64,000 bases of DNA from Mesorhizobium alhagi CCNWXJ12-2 (lineage in GTDB: Bacteria; Pseudomonadota; Alphaproteobacteria; Rhizobiales; Rhizobiaceae). The stretch covers positions 95,163 through 159,162 of the forward strand of contig NZ_AHAM01000027.1 in assembly GCF_000236565.1 (NCBI RefSeq), read 5' to 3'. The translations under genes were made by a program, and so were the position numbers. This document shows positions 55,300 to 64,000 of this stretch, in pieces. Below the pieces are notes generated by a model, which worked only from the letters and a program-made list of their open reading frames with translations, did not search any database and was not told the origin of the DNA. The first letter of the stretch is position 1. Every line of letters begins with the position of its first letter.

Positions 55300-55968
55300 A
55301 TGCCCGAGCTGAAAGAAATTCCGCTGCGCTTCCGCGGATATGCCGAGCCGGACATGTCGCGACGCGCCGCGGAGTTCCGTGAGCTGATGTCAAAGCGGCG
55401 GACGGTCCGGCATTTTTCCGGTCGGCCTGTACCGCGCCGTCTGATCGAGGATTGCGTGATGACGGCGGCGACCGCGCCGTCCGGCGCCAACCAGCAGCCC
55501 TGGACCTTCGTCTGCATTTCGGACGCCGCGATGAAGACGCGTATCCGCCAGGCCGCCGAGGAAGAAGAGCGCGAATTCTATGGCAGCCGCGCCTCGCAGG
55601 AGTGGCTCGACGCGCTCGGCCCGCTCGGCACCGACGCTGAAAAGCCGTTTCTGGAAACCGCACCATGGCTGATCGTCATCTTCGGCCAGCGTTACGGCCG
55701 CGGGCCGGATGGCGGAAAGGTCAAGCACTACTACGTGCCCGAATCAGTCGGTATCGCCACCGGCCTTCTGATCGCCGGTCTGCACAATGCCGGGCTCGCC
55801 TCGCTCACCCACACGCCGTCGCCCATGGGTTTTCTCAATGCGATCTGCGGCCGACCGGACAATGAGAAGGCGATGATCCTGCTGGTCGCCGGCTACCCGG
55901 CGGAGAACGCGAAAGTGCCGGACATACGGCGCAAGGGAGCGGACGAGATCATCGCCTGGCGCGAATGA
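55300..55968 (+). CDS. Nitroreductase family protein
   Basis: A 222-residue FMN-dependent oxidoreductase, nearest by eye to the iodotyrosine-deiodinase/BluB-like branch: [15 protein letters not shown] (FMN phosphate), [16 protein letters not shown], and [33 protein letters not shown] about 6 bases before ATG 55300 decides the start against an ATG seven codons earlier. ATGA overlap with arfB. Substrate unknown. Confidence 0.88.
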   Translation: MPELKEIPLRFRGYAEPDMSRRAAEFRELMSKRRTVRHFSGRPVPRRLIEDCVMTAATAPSGANQQPWTFVCISDAAMKTRIRQAAEEEEREFYGSRASQEWLDALGPLGTDAEKPFLETAPWLIVIFGQRYGRGPDGGKVKHYYVPESVGIATGLLIAGLHNAGLASLTHTPSPMGFLNAICGRPDNEKAMILLVAGYPAENAKVPDIRRKGADEIIAWRE

Positions 55969-56402
55969 CCGAGCGCGGCGGCATCTCGATAGCGCCCGAT
56001 GTCTTCATCGGCGAGGACGAACTGGTCGAGAACTTCATCCGCTCGTCGGGACCGGGCGGCCAGAACGTCAACAAGGTAGCGACCGCTGTTCAATTGCGCT
56101 TCGACGCAAGGAATGCGCCGGGCCTTCCCGAGCGCGTGCGGGAACGCACGATCAGCCTGGCCGGCCAGCGCGCCACCAAGGACGGCGTCATCGTCATCGA
56201 GGCCGGCCGCTTCCGCACCCAGGAGCAGAACCGCGCCGATGCGCGCGCAAGGCTGACAGAGCTCGTCGCCAAGGCCGCCGAGCCGCCGCCCAAGCCGCGC
56301 AAGAAGACGCGGCCGACCAAGGGCTCGGTCGAAAGGAGGCTGCAGAGCAAGGCGGGGCGCTCCACCGTCAAGAAACTGCGCGGCAAGATCGACAGCGACT
56401 AA
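55965..56402 (+). CDS. arfB: Alternative ribosome-rescue factor B (peptidyl-tRNA hydrolase)
   Basis: A 145-residue stop-codon-independent release factor that frees ribosomes stalled without a stop codon. The GGQ loop (31-33) in [18 protein letters not shown] is intact, and the C-terminal tail is basic ([24 protein letters not shown]), which in ArfB enters the empty mRNA channel. ATG at 55965 overlaps the nitroreductase stop. Confidence 0.95.
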   Translation: MTERGGISIAPDVFIGEDELVENFIRSSGPGGQNVNKVATAVQLRFDARNAPGLPERVRERTISLAGQRATKDGVIVIEAGRFRTQEQNRADARARLTELVAKAAEPPPKPRKKTRPTKGSVERRLQSKAGRSTVKKLRGKIDSD

Positions 56403-56504
56403 GCTTCCTCGATTTTATGCGCGAGTGATCGCGCCGATCCGGCTTCCATTTTCGGATGGCAGATGCCAGATTTGCTGCGGGGGCGGCGCGAGGAGATTTT
56501 TGGC

Positions 56505-57026
56505 ATGGGAATATTCGATTTCATGAAGAATGTCGGCGAGAAGCTGGGCTTCGGCGATGACGACGACGAGGCGGCGAAAGCCGCGGCTGTGAAGAAGGAA
56601 CTCGAATCGCACAAGCTCGGCACCGACAAGGTCGATGTCGCGGTCAAGGGCGACAAGGTCATCCTCAAGGGCGTCGTCAAGGACCAGTCGATCTTCGAGA
56701 AGGCCGTCATCGCCGTCGGCAACACGCTCGGCATTTCGAAGGTCGAGGCTGACGAGCTCAAGGTAGTGGCTCCCGATTCGGGCCTGAAGCTCGACGACAA
56801 GGTCGACATGACGGAATTGGTCAAGGCCGCCACGCCGGCCAGGCAGCCGGTCTTCTACACGGTCAAGAAGGGCGACAATCTTTCGAAGATCGCCGAACGA
56901 AGCTACGGCAAGGGCAAGGCGTCGAAATACACCGTCATCTTCGAGGCCAACAAGCCGATGCTGAAGCATCCGGACAAGATCTATCCGGGCCAGGTGCTGC
57001 GTATTCCCGACCTCGAGACGGCCTGA
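56505..57026 (+). CDS. lysM: BON plus LysM domain protein (YgaU/Kbp-like)
   Basis: A 173-residue protein starting MGIFDFMKNVGEKLGFG. A BON domain (about 25-95) has KVDVAVKGDKVILKGVVKDQ, and a C-terminal LysM (about 122-170) has YTVKKGDNLSKIAERSYG and YPGQVLRIPD. This is the layout of E. coli Kbp (YgaU), a cytosolic potassium-binding protein. No signal peptide. AGGAG lies 8-9 bases upstream of ATG 56505. Function by analogy only. Confidence 0.88.
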   Translation: MGIFDFMKNVGEKLGFGDDDDEAAKAAAVKKELESHKLGTDKVDVAVKGDKVILKGVVKDQSIFEKAVIAVGNTLGISKVEADELKVVAPDSGLKLDDKVDMTELVKAATPARQPVFYTVKKGDNLSKIAERSYGKGKASKYTVIFEANKPMLKHPDKIYPGQVLRIPDLETA

Positions 57027-57052
57027 CGTATCGCCGGCGGGCGCGCCATTCT

Positions 57053-57298
57053 GGTGCGTCCTTCGAGGCTCGCCCGCATTGCCGGGCGACCTCGCTTCAA
57101 CGTCTCGCGGGCTCGCACCTCAGGATGAGGGAGGTTGACGTTGGCTGCAATGTGGTGGCCAAGGTCAAAATCTGGTGTTAGCCGGCCCGCTGCAGGGCCG
57201 GTGCGTGCGTTGGTTGCCAATGTCGAAGGCTGAGCGGCTTGTCGTACGGTCCTCATCCTGAGGTGCGAGCGCAGCGAGCCTCGAAGGACGGACGCACC
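57053..57298. repeat. Pair of inverted rhizobial intergenic repeats
   Basis: GTGCGTCCTTCGAGGCTCGC near 57054-57073 and GCTCGCACCTCAGGATGAGG at 57111-57130 recur in inverse order at about 57251-57298. The two halves form large imperfect palindromes on either side of about 120 bp. This is a dispersed extragenic repeat type of Rhizobiales genomes. It fills the gap between lysM and alkB, and the right copy ends just before the alkB start. Confidence 0.75.
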
Positions 57299-57301
57299 TA
57301 T

Positions 57302-57931
57302 ATGAAGACCATGATCCAGGTGCTTCCCAACGGCGTTCGCCACATCCCCGGCCATCTCGACCACGCCGCTCAGGAAGCGCTGGTCGAGGATATCCGCGAG
57401 ATCGTCCAGGCCGCGCCCCTCTATAGTCCGGTCATGCCGCGCACCGGCAAGGAAATGAGCGTGCGCATGACCAATTGCGGGCCGCTCGGCTGGGTGACCG
57501 ACAAGGAACGCGGCTACCGCTACCAGCCGACGCATCCCGTGACCGGCGAGCCGTGGCCGCCGATTCCGGACGCGCTGCTGCGCCTCTGGCAGGAAGTCGC
57601 CGGCTACCCGCCCCCGCCGGAAGCCTGCCTGGTCAACTTCTACACCGATGCGGCAAAGATGGGCCTGCACCAGGACCGCGACGAACTCGACCTCGCCGCG
57701 CCAGTCCTGTCGGTTTCGCTCGGCGACGACTGCCTGTTTCGCGTCGGCCAGACCAGCCGTGACGGCCAGACAAAGTCCTTCCGGCTGCGGAGCGGCGATC
57801 TGGTCGTACTCGGCGGCGAAGGCCGGCTCGCCTTCCACGGCGTCGACCGCATCTATCCGGCGACCTCGACGCTCCTGAAGAATGGCGGCCGCATCAACCT
57901 GACGCTGAGGCGCGTGACGCGTCCCGCCTGA
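57302..57931 (+). CDS. alkB: Alpha-ketoglutarate-dependent dioxygenase AlkB
   Basis: Repairs 1-methyladenine and 3-methylcytosine by oxidative demethylation. A 209-residue Fe(II) enzyme with metal ligands His123 and Asp125 in KMGLHQDRDE and His179 in LAFHGVDRIYP, and the 2-oxoglutarate arginines in GRINLTLRRV. ATG at 57302; ATG three codons later is possible. The ribosome site overlaps a repeat. Not part of an ada operon. Confidence 0.93.
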   Translation: MKTMIQVLPNGVRHIPGHLDHAAQEALVEDIREIVQAAPLYSPVMPRTGKEMSVRMTNCGPLGWVTDKERGYRYQPTHPVTGEPWPPIPDALLRLWQEVAGYPPPPEACLVNFYTDAAKMGLHQDRDELDLAAPVLSVSLGDDCLFRVGQTSRDGQTKSFRLRSGDLVVLGGEGRLAFHGVDRIYPATSTLLKNGGRINLTLRRVTRPA

Positions 57932-57938
57932 CCCATAT

Positions 57939-58898
57939 TCACAGTTTCCTGAGCGCCACTTCCTCGACCAGATGCTCGGCGCCCTTGCGCAGGATCAGAT
58001 CGGCGCGCGGGCGGGTCGGCAGGATGTTCTCGCGCAGGTTCTTGAGGTTGATTTTGGCCCACAGACCCTCGGCAATGGCGCGGGCCGCGTCTTCCGACAA
58101 TTGCGAATAGCGGTGGAAGAAGGATTGGGGATTGCGGAACGCCGTCTCCCTGAGACGCATGAAGCGGGTGATGTACCAGTTGTGGATCATCTCCTCGTCG
58201 GCGTCGATGTAGATCGAGAAGTCGAAGAAATCGGAGACGAAGGGCACGTATTTGCCGTCCTGCGGCAGGTCGCCCGCCTGTAGCACGTTGAGGCCCTCGA
58301 AGATAAGAATGTCGGGCCGGTCGATGGTGACGAACTCGCCGGCCACCACATCGTAGGTCAGATGCGAATAGACGGGCGCTCGCACGTTCGGCTGGCCGGA
58401 CTTGATCGCCGACAGGAAGCGCAGGATCGCCCCGACATCGTAGCTGTCGGGAAAGCCCTTGCGCTCCATCAGGTTTTCGCGGCGCAGAACCTCGTTGGGC
58501 AGCAGGAAACCGTCGGTCGTGACGAGATCCACCTTGGGGCTCGACGGCCAGCGGGCGAGCAGTTCCTTCATGACGCGCGCCGTGGTTGACTTGCCGACCG
58601 CCACCGAGCCGCCCATGCCGATGATGAAGGGCGTCTTGACGGCGTCGTTCGAATTGAAAAAGACCTTCCGCTGACGAAACAGCAACTGGCTCGCCTCGAC
58701 ATGTGCCGAAAGCAGCCGCGACATAGACAGATAGATGCGCCGCACCTCGTCGAGGTCGATCGGATCGTAGAGCGAACTCAGCCTGCGGACCTCACTCTCG
58801 GTCAGCGTCAGTGGCGTGTCGGCGCGAAACTCCGCCCAGCGTTCCGCCGAAAAAAACCGATAAGGCGAATATTTCTCGGTCGGGACGAGTTGATCCAT
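57939..58898 (-). CDS. coaA: Pantothenate kinase, type I
   Basis: First step of coenzyme A synthesis. A 319-residue kinase with P-loop [43 protein letters not shown] and [10 protein letters not shown] at 58898 is preferred to a TTG four codons earlier. It follows hisE by 27 bases on the same strand, forming the end of the his cluster as in other rhizobia. Confidence 0.97.
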   Translation of the reverse strand: MDQLVPTEKYSPYRFFSAERWAEFRADTPLTLTESEVRRLSSLYDPIDLDEVRRIYLSMSRLLSAHVEASQLLFRQRKVFFNSNDAVKTPFIIGMGGSVAVGKSTTARVMKELLARWPSSPKVDLVTTDGFLLPNEVLRRENLMERKGFPDSYDVGAILRFLSAIKSGQPNVRAPVYSHLTYDVVAGEFVTIDRPDILIFEGLNVLQAGDLPQDGKYVPFVSDFFDFSIYIDADEEMIHNWYITRFMRLRETAFRNPQSFFHRYSQLSEDAARAIAEGLWAKINLKNLRENILPTRPRADLILRKGAEHLVEEVALRKL

Positions 58899-58925
58899 CG
58901 CTTTTCCCAAATTGCGCCGGCCTGT

Positions 58926-59249
58926 TCAGCTCCGGTCGCGCGACGCCTTTTCGGCCGTGCCGGAACGCGCGGTTCGACGTTCCAGTTCGGCCATCACATC
59001 CGAAGTCGAAACCCCTGCGATCGTCAGCACGACCAGCCAATGATAAAGAAGATCGGCGCTTTCCGAAATGATAGCTTTGTCGTCGCCTTTGACGGCCGCA
59101 ATCACCGTCTCGACCGCCTCCTCGCCGAGCTTCTGCGCCGCTTTCTCAATGCCGTGCTCATAGAGCTTCGCCGTCCACGATTCCGGATCGCCGGAGCGGG
59201 CGCGCGTTGCGATGATCCTCTCCAGATCGGCGAGCGAAAAATCCGTCAT
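58926..59249 (-). CDS. hisE: Phosphoribosyl-ATP pyrophosphatase
   Basis: Second step of histidine synthesis. A 107-residue MazG-like all-alpha enzyme with [25 protein letters not shown] and [11 protein letters not shown], whose acidic residues bind Mg. It lies 20 bases after hisF. Free-standing rather than fused to HisI, which is not in this window. Confidence 0.96.
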   Translation of the reverse strand: MTDFSLADLERIIATRARSGDPESWTAKLYEHGIEKAAQKLGEEAVETVIAAVKGDDKAIISESADLLYHWLVVLTIAGVSTSDVMAELERRTARSGTAEKASRDRS

Positions 59250-59269
59250 CGAAAATCCCTGTATGACGG

Positions 59270-60051
<782 letters not shown>

Positions 60052-60052
<1 letters not shown>

Positions 60053-60888
60053 TATGATTTCCTCAGCGCCGCGAGAAAGTTGACCAGAAGCGTCGAGACC
60101 GCCGGCGGGACCTTGCGGGCCACGTCGACCGATGGATCGTATGCCGAGATTGTCATGCCGGAAACCGGGAAGGATTGCGCCAGGTTGCAGACAGTCTTTC
60201 GAAGCTGGACCGGATCGGGTCCGCCAGGCGTAGCGTAGCGATTCACACGCAGCGTCTCCGGATCGTGAACGTCGAGATCGAGGTGCAGATGGAGGCGGGT
60301 CGCTCCGGCCGAAATGAGTTTGCCGGCCTGACCGACCGCTTCCTCGCAAGACGCGCGAACGACCGGCAGTCTATCGAGAAGCAATTTCTCATCCGGGTCG
60401 AGATCGCGCGCATCGACCAGCAGGCAGCGTTCCGGCTCGATCGCCCGGAAGCCCGGTATCGCAGCCGTCATCGGGCGCCAGCACAGTCCCAGAATGGAAG
60501 ACAGAGCCATCCCGTCCAGGAATCCAAAACCGGACGTTTCCGGCGTGTTGATATCGCCATGCTGATCGAACCAGGCGATCGAGTCCGCGGTTTCGCCGGC
60601 GACCCCGCCCGCAGCGGTCAGGCAATTGCCGGCCAGGACAATCGGGAACCGGCCATCTTCGCATGCAGCGCGAACCTGTGCGGCAACAGCAGTGCAAACG
60701 GCAAAGCCGGTTGCAATTTCTCTTCCCGGAACATCTCCGACCCTGCCAATGTCATGAACGATCAGGTCGTGGCCGCGAGACTGGAGGGCATCTACAAGTC
60801 CGGCGGAAAGCAGCGCTTCGGGGCCGAGTCCGCATCCGGACCGATAGTGACCGCTGTCATAGGGCGCCAGCACGACGGCGAGTTTCAT
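60052..60888 (-). CDS. Arginase/agmatinase family protein with atypical metal site
   Basis: A 278-residue ureohydrolase-fold protein inside the his cluster. Classical GGDHS is replaced by LAGNC (85-89). The second motif is [15 protein letters not shown] (Asp108, His110, Asp112) and the third [11 protein letters not shown] (Asp204, Asp206, Asp209). So five of the six usual Mn ligands remain and one His is Cys. AGGAGGG before ATG 60888. Shares TAATG with hisF and is about 11 bases from hisA, so it is in the operon. Substrate unknown; a guanidino or formimino compound is the default guess. Confidence 0.85.
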
Positions 60889-60898
60889 CGGCGCCCTC

Positions 60899-61633
60899 CT
60901 AAGGTCGATCGCCGCGCAAGATCGCCAGGGCTTCCTGCGGGTCGATGCGCCCGTCATAGAGCGCGCGGCCCGATATCGCGCCTTCGAGCTTTTTCGCGTC
61001 GGGCATGGTCATGCGGACGATGTCGGCGATCGAAGCGAGGCCGCCCGAGGCGATCACCGGGATCGACACTGCGTCGGCAAGATCGATCGTCGCTTCCCAG
61101 TTGATGCCGGCCAGAATGCCGTCGCGATCGATGTCGGTGTAGATGACCGCCGCGACGCCCGCGCCCTCGAACTTTTTTGCCAGCTCGATTGCGCCGAGTT
61201 CGGACGCCTCGGCCCAGCCCTCGACCGCAACCTTGCCGCCCTTGGCGTCAATGCCGACCGCGACCTTGCCCGGAAATTTCTTGCAGGCTTCCTTGACCAG
61301 ATCGGGATTGCGCACCGCCACGGTGCCTAAGATGACCCGCGCCAGGCCCTTGCCGAGCCAGCCTTCGATGTCGGCCAGCGTGCGGATGCCACCGCCGAGC
61401 TGAACCGGGTTTTTCGTCGCCGCAAGGATCGCCTCGACCGCCGCGCCGTTGACGCTCCCGCCGGCAAACGCCCCGTTCAGGTCGACGACGTGCAGCCATT
61501 CGAATCCCTGATCCTCGAAGGTCTTGGCCTGAGCCGCCGGGTCGGCGTTGTAGACCGTCGCCTGCTCCATGTCGCCGAGCTTCAGGCGCACGCACTGGCC
61601 GTCCTTCAGGTCGATGGCGGGGAAGAGGATCAC
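60899..61633 (-). CDS. hisA: ProFAR isomerase HisA, GTG start
   Basis: Isomerises ProFAR in histidine synthesis. A 244-residue TIM barrel with catalytic Asp in [15 protein letters not shown] and [12 protein letters not shown], and phosphate loop [18 protein letters not shown] at 61633 matches the conserved N-terminus and lies four bases after the DUF1330 stop. Confidence 0.96.
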   Translation of the reverse strand: MILFPAIDLKDGQCVRLKLGDMEQATVYNADPAAQAKTFEDQGFEWLHVVDLNGAFAGGSVNGAAVEAILAATKNPVQLGGGIRTLADIEGWLGKGLARVILGTVAVRNPDLVKEACKKFPGKVAVGIDAKGGKVAVEGWAEASELGAIELAKKFEGAGVAAVIYTDIDRDGILAGINWEATIDLADAVSIPVIASGGLASIADIVRMTMPDAKKLEGAISGRALYDGRIDPQEALAILRGDRP

Positions 61634-61637
61634 CGCC

Positions 61638-61928
61638 TCAAGCCCCTTCGACGACGGCGAAATGCGCGTTCGAATAGGCCTGCCTGAGCTTCAGCGCCGC
61701 CTGGTATTCCGGCGAGTGGAAGCAGTCGAGCGCGGTCTGGTAGGAATCGAACTCGATCACGACGAGGCGCGACGCAGCCGGCCCCTCGAAAACCTGCCCC
61801 TGACCGCCGCGCACCAGAAACTTCGCGCCGTATTTGTCGAAGGCCGCTTTGTTGGCGGCGATGTATTTCGGATAGTTTTCCGGGTCGGTCACATCGACCA
61901 TCGCCATCCAGTAGCCCTTCTTGCTCAT
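61638..61928 (-). CDS. DUF1330 family protein in the his operon (paralogue 2)
   Basis: A 96-residue protein starting [19 protein letters not shown], plainly related to the product of 8693-8980 ([33 protein letters not shown], ending VEGA). ATGA overlap with hisH and four bases before hisA: it is translated within the histidine operon. No reaction is known for the family. The position suggests a supporting role in histidine or purine metabolism, or mere operon capture. Confidence 0.88.
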   Translation of the reverse strand: MSKKGYWMAMVDVTDPENYPKYIAANKAAFDKYGAKFLVRGGQGQVFEGPAASRLVVIEFDSYQTALDCFHSPEYQAALKLRQAYSNAHFAVVEGA

Positions 61929-62575
61929 GGTCTCCACCTCAGGAAATTGGCGATCAGCGCCAGGCCCAGCGCCTGGCTCTTCTCGGGATGAAACTGCGTG
62001 CCCGCCAGATTGTCTCGCGCCACCGCCGCGGTCACCGGCCCGCCATAGTCGGTCACGGCCAGCACCTGCGCCGGGTCGGTTGCGTCGAGATGATAGGAAT
62101 GGACGAAATAAGCGTGCAGTCCGCTGTCGCCGGTCGCAATGCCCTCGAACAGCGGATGCGCATGTTTCACGTGAATCGTGTTCCAGCCGATCTGCGGGAT
62201 CTTGAGCGCCGGGTCGGCGGGCGTGATCTCCTTCACGTCGCCGGCGATCCAGCCGAAGCCCTTGGTCACGGTCTTCTCCAGCCCGCGCTCGGACATGAGC
62301 TGCATGCCGACGCAGATGCCGAGGAACGGCCTGCCCTTCGCGATCGCCACCTCCTCGATCGCTTCGTCCATGCCTTCCACCGCCGCCAGGCCGGCGCGGC
62401 AATCGGCATAGGCGCCCACGCCCGGCAGCACGATGCGATCGGCGCTGCGGACGCGCCCTGCGTCGGCCGTCAGGTCTATCTCGGCCGCGATTCCGGCTTC
62501 CCGCGCGGCGCGCTGGAACGCCTTGGTGGCCGAGCGCAGATTGCCCGAGCCGTAATCGATGATGGCGACCCGCAT
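61925..62575 (-). CDS. hisH: Imidazole glycerol phosphate synthase subunit HisH
   Basis: Glutaminase partner of HisF. A 216-residue class I amidotransferase with nucleophile Cys in [11 protein letters not shown] and the His-Glu pair in [10 protein letters not shown], plus [14 protein letters not shown] at the N-terminus. ATG at 62575 is one base after the DUF2628 stop. Confidence 0.97.
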   Translation of the reverse strand: MRVAIIDYGSGNLRSATKAFQRAAREAGIAAEIDLTADAGRVRSADRIVLPGVGAYADCRAGLAAVEGMDEAIEEVAIAKGRPFLGICVGMQLMSERGLEKTVTKGFGWIAGDVKEITPADPALKIPQIGWNTIHVKHAHPLFEGIATGDSGLHAYFVHSYHLDATDPAQVLAVTDYGGPVTAAVARDNLAGTQFHPEKSQALGLALIANFLRWRP

Positions 62576-62576
62576 G

Positions 62577-63041
62577 TCAGGCTTTCCCGGGATAGCTGAA
62601 CAGTCCGAGCGCCGGGCCCGAGCGCCGGAACGGAACGGACTGCGGCGCAGCGGGCGGGCTCGGCTCCGGCCGACCGGTGCTTTCAAGCCGCTCGGCATCG
62701 AACAGGTAGCGCGCCTCGGCGTCGTCGAATGAATCCGCCTCGACCACGCCCCATTCGCGCCAGCCGCGGCGGCGCAGCGCCGCAATGCGGAGCGCAGCGC
62801 CCTCGATACCGACATAGACCGAAACCAGCAGCGACAGAAGCGTGCCGGCCCAGCCGAGATCCGCTACCTCGCCAACCGCCGCGAGCACCATCGCCACTGC
62901 AAACGCGACGATCGCCTCGATCCACAGCCGATGCCAGAGCAGCCATATCGGCGGCGTCAGGAACCCGAACAGATGGAAGCCGTCGCGCACCAGCACGGCG
63001 TCGGCGCGTTTCGGCGGCTCCATGACGACATAGACGGCCAC
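62577..63041 (-). CDS. DUF2628 family membrane protein, GTG start
   Basis: A 154-residue protein. [10 protein letters not shown] and [26 protein letters not shown] are DUF2628 signatures. Two membrane helices follow (about 41-60 and 64-80), then a cytosolic proline-rich tail. GTG at 63041 has GGGAGG about 6 bases upstream, inside the end of hisB. Sits between hisB and hisH in rhizobial his clusters. Function unknown. Confidence 0.87.
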   Translation of the reverse strand: MAVYVVMEPPKRADAVLVRDGFHLFGFLTPPIWLLWHRLWIEAIVAFAVAMVLAAVGEVADLGWAGTLLSLLVSVYVGIEGAALRIAALRRRGWREWGVVEADSFDDAEARYLFDAERLESTGRPEPSPPAAPQSVPFRRSGPALGLFSYPGKA

Positions 63042-63043
63042 AG

Positions 63044-63643
63044 TTAGCCTCCCAGCGTGCCCTTGGTCGACGGAACAGCATCCGGCTGGCGCGGGTCGCG
63101 CTCGAGCGCCGCCCGCAGCACCCGCGCCACCGCCTTGAAGCAGGTTTCGGCGATATGGTGATTGTTGGCGCCATGGAGATTGGCGACGTGCAGCGTCACT
63201 CCGGCATTCTGCGCCAGCGCCTGGAAGAATTCGCGCACCAGCTCGGTGTCGAACGTGCCGATCTTGGGCGAGGAGAACGAAACATCCCAGACGAGAAACG
63301 GCCGGCCCGAGACGTCGATCGCCGCCCGCGTCAGCGTCTCATCCATGGCAAGGTCGATCGAGGCGTAGCGCATGATGCCGCGCCGGTCGCCGAGCGCCTT
63401 GGCCAGCGCCTGGCCGATGGCGATGCCGCAGTCCTCCACCGTGTGATGGTCGTCAATGTGCAGGTCGCCCTTGGCCGTGACCTTCATGTCAATCAGCGAA
63501 TGCCGCGACAGCTGGTCGAGCATATGGTCGAAGAAGCCGACACCCGTCGCCATTTCGGAGCGCCCCGCGCCGTCGATGTCGACGGAGATGGCGATCTCGG
63601 TTTCCCTGGTCTTGCGGCTGATCTCGGCGGAGCGGGAGGCCAT
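63044..63643 (-). CDS. hisB: Imidazoleglycerol-phosphate dehydratase
   Basis: Makes imidazole acetol phosphate. The 199-residue monofunctional enzyme has the two Mn-binding His clusters ([16 protein letters not shown] with [15 protein letters not shown], and [17 protein letters not shown]). ATG at 63643. First gene of the cluster hisB-DUF2628-hisH-DUF1330-hisA-ureohydrolase-hisF-hisE-coaA. Confidence 0.97.
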   Translation of the reverse strand: MASRSAEISRKTRETEIAISVDIDGAGRSEMATGVGFFDHMLDQLSRHSLIDMKVTAKGDLHIDDHHTVEDCGIAIGQALAKALGDRRGIMRYASIDLAMDETLTRAAIDVSGRPFLVWDVSFSSPKIGTFDTELVREFFQALAQNAGVTLHVANLHGANNHHIAETCFKAVARVLRAALERDPRQPDAVPSTKGTLGG

Positions 63644-64000
63644 GGGCGGTCCTTGCGTTTCAGAAATGTGAGCCTTCTATCAGCATGGTTTGGCGAAGGA
63701 AAGTTGCGGTGCCGCTTCAACGTTGGCGGTTTGCGCAATGCTCCTTCCTTCGTCATCCCAGCCCAAATGAGCGGAGCGAGTGCCAGCCGGGATCCATTCC
63801 GGAACACCGAAGGCAGCCGCCACGTCCAGAATCCCTTCGAAAGTGGATAGAATCCACCTCCATTCCGGCTCGTTCGTAAAAAGAACTGTTGCGGATCAAG
63901 GGTATAACAGCCGGCGGGAAGAATCTTCGCACCGGATTTGTTCACACATCCCGCACCTCCCGCATAATTGCAGCCGTCCTTCCTGCCGGGAACGCTCCGG
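63644..64000. other. Upstream region of hisB to window edge
   Basis: No gene is supported in these 357 bp. It contains the hisB leader and a dispersed-repeat-like block (about 63753-63870): GTCATCCCAGCC followed by GAGCGGAGCGAGTGCCAGCCGGGATCC-type sequence, CCATTCCGG twice (63794-63802, 63860-63868), and the hairpin GTGGAT-AGA-ATCCAC (63843-63857). In rhizobia hslVU often lies divergent here; if so it begins beyond the edge. Confidence 0.4.

Noticed and set aside
57053..57298. CRISPR-like repeats
   Set aside because: The repeats are inverted, only two in number and not regularly spaced; they are extragenic palindromes.

Overview
The window is a gene-dense, high-GC chromosomal segment of an alphaproteobacterium of the order Hyphomicrobiales (Rhizobiales). 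It most resembles the Mesorhizobium/Phyllobacteriaceae group. This rests on gene content and order: chvI-chvG-hprK-EIIA-HPr facing pckA, a his cluster carrying DUF2628 and DUF1330 genes, pmtA beside dnaJ-dnaK, divL with a tsaE-amgK fusion, murU and addBA, and an intracellular PHB depolymerase. No rRNA, tRNA, prophage or CRISPR array was recognised. Nearly all of it is core genome. The one clear accessory insertion is a 3.1-kb transposable element at 1320-4421.

Layout: (1) gshB, then an IS1595/ISXO2-type element inserted between gshB and comM. The element has perfect 30-bp terminal inverted repeats, an 8-bp target duplication, a transposase and four to five unidentified passenger genes. (2) comM, a secreted transglutaminase-like protease, phaZ, a DUF1330 gene, then a coupled group of FMN reductase, histidine phosphatase and pyrF. 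(3) pmtA, dnaJ and dnaK with a candidate heat-shock promoter, then a MarR-GNAT pair, an oxidoreductase, two aldo/keto reductases and a nucleotidyltransferase-like gene. (4) infC, an ICMT-like methyltransferase, rpmI, rplT, pheS, a GFA-family gene and pheT. (5) On the plus strand: an alpha/beta hydrolase, a BenE-type transporter, DUF2852, a YgjP-like metallopeptidase, a small protein resembling EF-Tu domain III, then trpF-trpB-trpA-accD-folC. (6) On the minus strand: divL, tsaE-amgK, murU, addB, addA and trxA, tightly packed. (7) ahcY, HPr, EIIA, hprK, chvG and chvI, facing pckA. (8) Nitroreductase-arfB, a BON-LysM protein and alkB. (9) The his cluster hisB-DUF2628-hisH-DUF1330-hisA-ureohydrolase-hisF-hisE followed by coaA.

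Functional themes: amino-acid biosynthesis (his, trp), translation (IF3, L35, L20, PheRS, ArfB), DNA repair (AddAB, AlkB), chaperones, and an envelope/carbon-control block. That block combines the ChvG-ChvI two-component system with a PTS phosphorelay (HPr, EIIA, short HPr kinase) opposite the gluconeogenic gene pckA. TsaE-AmgK and MurU link tRNA t6A modification genetically with cell-wall MurNAc recycling, next to the cell-cycle kinase homologue DivL.

The most likely source of undescribed biology is the cargo of the IS1595-like element: a coiled-coil plus HARE-type winged-helix protein, two convergent proteins with beta-helix-like repeats, a basic 61-residue protein and a 25-codon ORF with its own ribosome binding site and terminator. 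Secondary points are the isolated EF-Tu domain III-like gene, the atypical ureohydrolase inside the his cluster, and the TsaE-AmgK fusion. Starts were chosen by ribosome binding site and by four-base start/stop overlaps; where GTG, TTG or ATT is used this is stated. All family names come from reading motifs, not from database searches.
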